NCBI RefSeq assembly: GCF_003344865.1
Contig: NZ_CP031165.1
Coordinates: 1,865,910-1,929,909, forward strand
Reading direction: 5' to 3'
Source: Euzebya pacifica
GTDB taxonomy: Bacteria > Actinomycetota > Nitriliruptoria > Euzebyales > Euzebyaceae
DNA: 64,000 nucleotides
Shown here: one piece after another, positions 61,679-64,000 of the stretch
Position numbering within the stretch: position 1 is the first letter of the stretch
How the letters are laid out: each line of letters begins with the position of its first letter
Notes under the pieces: generated by a model
Databases searched by the model: none
Told to the model about the DNA's origin: nothing
The model's input: the letters and a program-made list of their open reading frames with translations, nothing else
Program-made: the position numbers and the translations under genes

Positions 61679-63880
61679 TCAGGCCGGGGCGACGGTGACC
61701 GGGATGCCGTTGAGGACGGCGTTGCCCGACAGCGGGTCGATGGTCGGGGCGGTCAGGACGTTGGAGTTGGTGCCGGCGTGATCCGCGGCGATCCGCATGC
61801 GGGTGCCCTCCTGGCCGTGGCCCCAGCCGTGGGGCATCGACACCGTGCCCGTCGAGATCCGCTGGGTCACCTCCACCTCGACCTGCACCGACCCCGCGTC
61901 CGACGACACCACTGCCATCGACCCGTCGTCCACGCCGACCGACATGGCGTCGTCGGGGTGGATCTGCAGGGTCGAGCGGTTCGACCCGCCGACCAGCGAC
62001 GGGAGGTTGTGGCCCCACGAGTTGTTGGACCGCAGGTGGCGGCGGCCGACCAGCAGCAGCCCGTCGGTCGGTGCCTGCATGGACTCGCGGAGCCTGACGA
62101 GGTCGTCCAGCAGCATCTCCGGCGCCACCTCGACGGTGCCGCTGACCGTCCGCAGGACCTCCGGCAGCCGGGGCTCGAGGGGGCCGAGGTCGATCCCGTG
62201 CGGGGCGGCCTTCACCCGCTCCAGCGTCAACCCGTCGGGGCGGGCACCGAAGCCGTCGCCGAACGGCCCCACGCGGATGAGGAAGTCGACCATGCGCTCG
62301 GGGCCGGGAACCGATCCCAGCTCGGCCACCAGCTCGTCGACGTCACGGCCGGCGACGATCGACTCGGGCGCGGTGACCTCGCGCTGGACGACGGTGGACA
62401 GCACGAAGGCGTCCACGGCCGCTGGGTCGACGTCGGGCCCCATGCCCTGGGCGATGCCGGCCAGCCGAGCGTGGATCTCCCATTCCTGGGGCTGCTCGGT
62501 GTCGAACAACGCATCGGACCACTTGGCCACGTTCCGGATGGCCAGCTGCATGAAGGCCAGGTCGTAGTGCGGCCGCTCCAGCACCGACGGGACGGGCAGC
62601 ACGACGTCGGCGTGCCGGGTCGTCTCGTTGAGGTAGCAGTCGACGGAGATCATGACGTCGAGGGACTCCAGCGCCCGCTGGACCCGGCGCGAGTCGGGGA
62701 TCGACAGCGCCGGGTTGCCGGCCACCGTGATCAGCCCGCGGATGGGACCGTCGAGGATCTCCTCGGCGAACGCCGCTGACGGTAACTCGCTGAACCGTTC
62801 CGGCAGCCCGCTGACCGCTGTGTGGTATCGCCCGAAGCGGGTCTCGCGTGCCCCCACCGCCGCCGAGCTGTTCTTCTGGCCGGCGGCCGCCGTGGTGAAC
62901 AACGCCCCACCCGGACGGTCGAGGTTGCCGGTCAGCACGTTGATGACGTCGACCAGCCACGAGGTCGTCGTCCCGAACGCCACCGTGCAGGTCCCGATGC
63001 GGCCGTACACCGCCGCGGAGGGGGCGGCCGCCAGGTCACGGGCCAGCCCCCGGATCGTCTCCGCCGGCAGGCGGGTCGCCGCCTCGACGGCCTCGGGGGT
63101 GAAGGGGGACAGGGCAGCCGGCAGCGCCTCGACACCCGAGACGTGGGGCGAGGGCGTGGCCAGGTCCTCGGCCAGCAGGACGTTGGCGATGGCGGCCAGC
63201 AACAACGCGTCGGTGCCCGGCCTGATCGGCAGGTGCAGGTCAGCCATGCGGGCGGTGGTGGAGGTGCGAGGGTCCACGACGACCAGCCGACCGCCGCGCT
63301 TCTTCAGCGCGCGAAGCCGACCGGGCATGTCCGGGGCGGTCATCAGCGACCCGTTGGACGACATCGGGTCGGCCCCGAGGATCATCAGGAAGTCGGTGCG
63401 ATCCACGTCGGGGATCGGGATGCTCAGCTTCTCGCCGAACATCAACGCCGCGGACACGTGCTTGGGCTGCTGGTCCACCGTCGAGGCGGTGAAGATGTGG
63501 CGCGTTCCCAGCGCCTTGGCCAGTGCCGGCACGTACAGCTGGCCGGCGAGGTTGTGGATGTTGGGGTTCCCGAGGTACATCGCCATCGAGTCGCGGCCCC
63601 GGTCCTCGAGGTGGCCGCCGAGGCGTTCGGCCACGACCTGCCAGGCCCGCTCCCACGACACCTCCTCGCCATCGACCAGCGGCGCCCGCAGCCGGTCGGG
63701 GTCGGCGTGCAGCTCGTTGATCGCCAGGCCCTTGGGGCAGGCGTACCCCGCGGAGAACACGTCCTCGTCGTCGCCGCGAACCTTGTTGACGATCGGCAGG
63801 CCCTGCGGCCCGTCGACCACCTCGATCGCGAGGCCGCACGTCGCCTCGCACAGCGGACAGGTGTGGAAGTGGGTGCTCAT
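61679..63880 (-). CDS. Molybdopterin-dependent oxidoreductase
   Basis: A 733-residue DMSO-reductase-family enzyme. The N-terminal [4Fe-4S] motif uses Cys8, Cys11, Cys15 and Cys48 (CPLCEATC ... ACPKG). The molybdopterin domains have GNPNIHN, GADPMSSNGS, GRLVVVDPRTSTTARMADLHLPIRPGTDALLLAAI and the C-terminal molydopterin-dinucleotide-binding domain (SNNSWGHNLPSL). No Tat signal, so it is cytoplasmic. The reaction is unknown. It resembles formate-dehydrogenase-like and other CISM alpha subunits. I chose the ATG at 63880, because GGAGGA lies 7 nt upstream. The longer start at 63904 is less likely. Confidence 0.92.
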   Translation of the reverse strand: MSTHFHTCPLCEATCGLAIEVVDGPQGLPIVNKVRGDDEDVFSAGYACPKGLAINELHADPDRLRAPLVDGEEVSWERAWQVVAERLGGHLEDRGRDSMAMYLGNPNIHNLAGQLYVPALAKALGTRHIFTASTVDQQPKHVSAALMFGEKLSIPIPDVDRTDFLMILGADPMSSNGSLMTAPDMPGRLRALKKRGGRLVVVDPRTSTTARMADLHLPIRPGTDALLLAAIANVLLAEDLATPSPHVSGVEALPAALSPFTPEAVEAATRLPAETIRGLARDLAAAPSAAVYGRIGTCTVAFGTTTSWLVDVINVLTGNLDRPGGALFTTAAAGQKNSSAAVGARETRFGRYHTAVSGLPERFSELPSAAFAEEILDGPIRGLITVAGNPALSIPDSRRVQRALESLDVMISVDCYLNETTRHADVVLPVPSVLERPHYDLAFMQLAIRNVAKWSDALFDTEQPQEWEIHARLAGIAQGMGPDVDPAAVDAFVLSTVVQREVTAPESIVAGRDVDELVAELGSVPGPERMVDFLIRVGPFGDGFGARPDGLTLERVKAAPHGIDLGPLEPRLPEVLRTVSGTVEVAPEMLLDDLVRLRESMQAPTDGLLLVGRRHLRSNNSWGHNLPSLVGGSNRSTLQIHPDDAMSVGVDDGSMAVVSSDAGSVQVEVEVTQRISTGTVSMPHGWGHGQEGTRMRIAADHAGTNSNVLTAPTIDPLSGNAVLNGIPVTVAPA

Positions 63881-63912
63881 CTCGGGGTCCTCCGGCTCGA
63901 CCAACGGCTGAC

Positions 63913-63926
63913 GTGACTGTAGTCAC
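63913..63926 (-). promoter_or_regulatory. Palindromic operator candidate before the oxidoreductase
   Basis: GTGACT-GT-AGTCAC is a perfect 14-base palindrome 33 nt upstream of the oxidoreductase start. It could be a regulator site. Confidence 0.5.
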
Positions 63927-63950
63927 CTTCGCGGATCGGCGACACGAACG

Positions 63951-63971
63951 CCATGACCCTCGAGGTCATGG
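63951..63971. repeat. Short inverted repeat at the window end
   Basis: CCATGACC-CTCGA-GGTCATGG (arms 63951-63958 and 63964-63971). It could be an operator or the start region of a gene running off the window. Nothing more can be supported. Confidence 0.4.
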
Positions 63972-64000
63972 GAGGGGTGAACCACGCCGGTCCGGGGAAC

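Noticed and set aside
63952-64000. Gene start at the window end (ATG 63952)
   Set aside because: Only 16 codons are visible, with no ribosome site at a good distance. It cannot be supported.

Overview
The window is 64 kb of very GC-rich DNA with a high-GC Gram-positive (actinobacterial) gene set: HrcA-DnaJ-RsmE order, CsoR copper control, an acyl-ACP desaturase, DUF3556 and LytR_C proteins. Three large secreted proteins carry cell-wall-binding repeats of the CWB2 type (PF04122). This combination resembles Nitriliruptoria (Euzebya-like organisms). That placement is an inference from gene content, not a database match.

Layout. 1-9.4 kb: the end of an RND/MMPL exporter, a coiled-coil protein, a MoxR ATPase plus VWA pair, two small unknowns, nadD, an LCP-like wall protein, rsfS and tRNA-Ala(GGC). 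9.4-15.4 kb: malonyl-CoA decarboxylase, a lipoprotein, a pentapeptide-repeat protein, an aldonolactone-oxidase-like flavoprotein, an overlapping pair of TenA-family genes and an anchored HhH protein. 15.5-45.6 kb: a conserved chromosomal backbone (comEA-comEC-holA-rpsT-lepA-hemW-hrcA-dnaJ-rsmE) opened at several points by accessory blocks. These blocks are a regulator/metabolic block (18.6-22.4 kb), an MFS / DUF3556 / FAD-dehydrogenase / M14-CWB2 block (23.5-31.9 kb), a second CWB2 protein (34.7-36.9 kb) and two paralogous cyclic-di-GMP genes (38.1-42.4 kb). 45.7-56.3 kb: a CWB2-anchored extracellular nuclease, an S9 peptidase, a TetR regulator, a FIST sensor and a GAF-GGDEF-EAL protein. 56.3-64 kb: acyl-ACP desaturase, SnoaL-like and VOC proteins, a HIT protein, a self-regulated copper operon and a molybdopterin oxidoreductase.

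Functional themes. (1) Cell surface and extracellular polymers: three CWB2 proteins with different heads (M14 peptidase, a DUF11-like stalk, an ExeM/NucH-type nuclease), beside ComEA/ComEC for DNA uptake. (2) Cyclic-di-GMP signalling: three EAL-containing loci. One is split by an apparent 4-nt duplication that would be readily reversible, and one overlaps a FIST gene. (3) Copper homeostasis: a leaderless chaperone/ATPase/CsoR operon with a CsoR-type operator inside its promoter.

Regulation. Many genes here have an nAnnnT -10 hexamer ending 6-8 nt before the start codon, which suggests widespread leaderless mRNAs. Other non-coding signals are a sequestered Shine-Dalgarno hairpin before the second CWB2 gene, tandem palindromes before the desaturase, a three-unit 50-nt hairpin array at 61.5 kb, a dispersed palindromic element found twice, a decayed gene tail at 23.5 kb and a triplicated 14-mer before lepA. 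No CRISPR array, insertion sequence, prophage or rRNA was seen.
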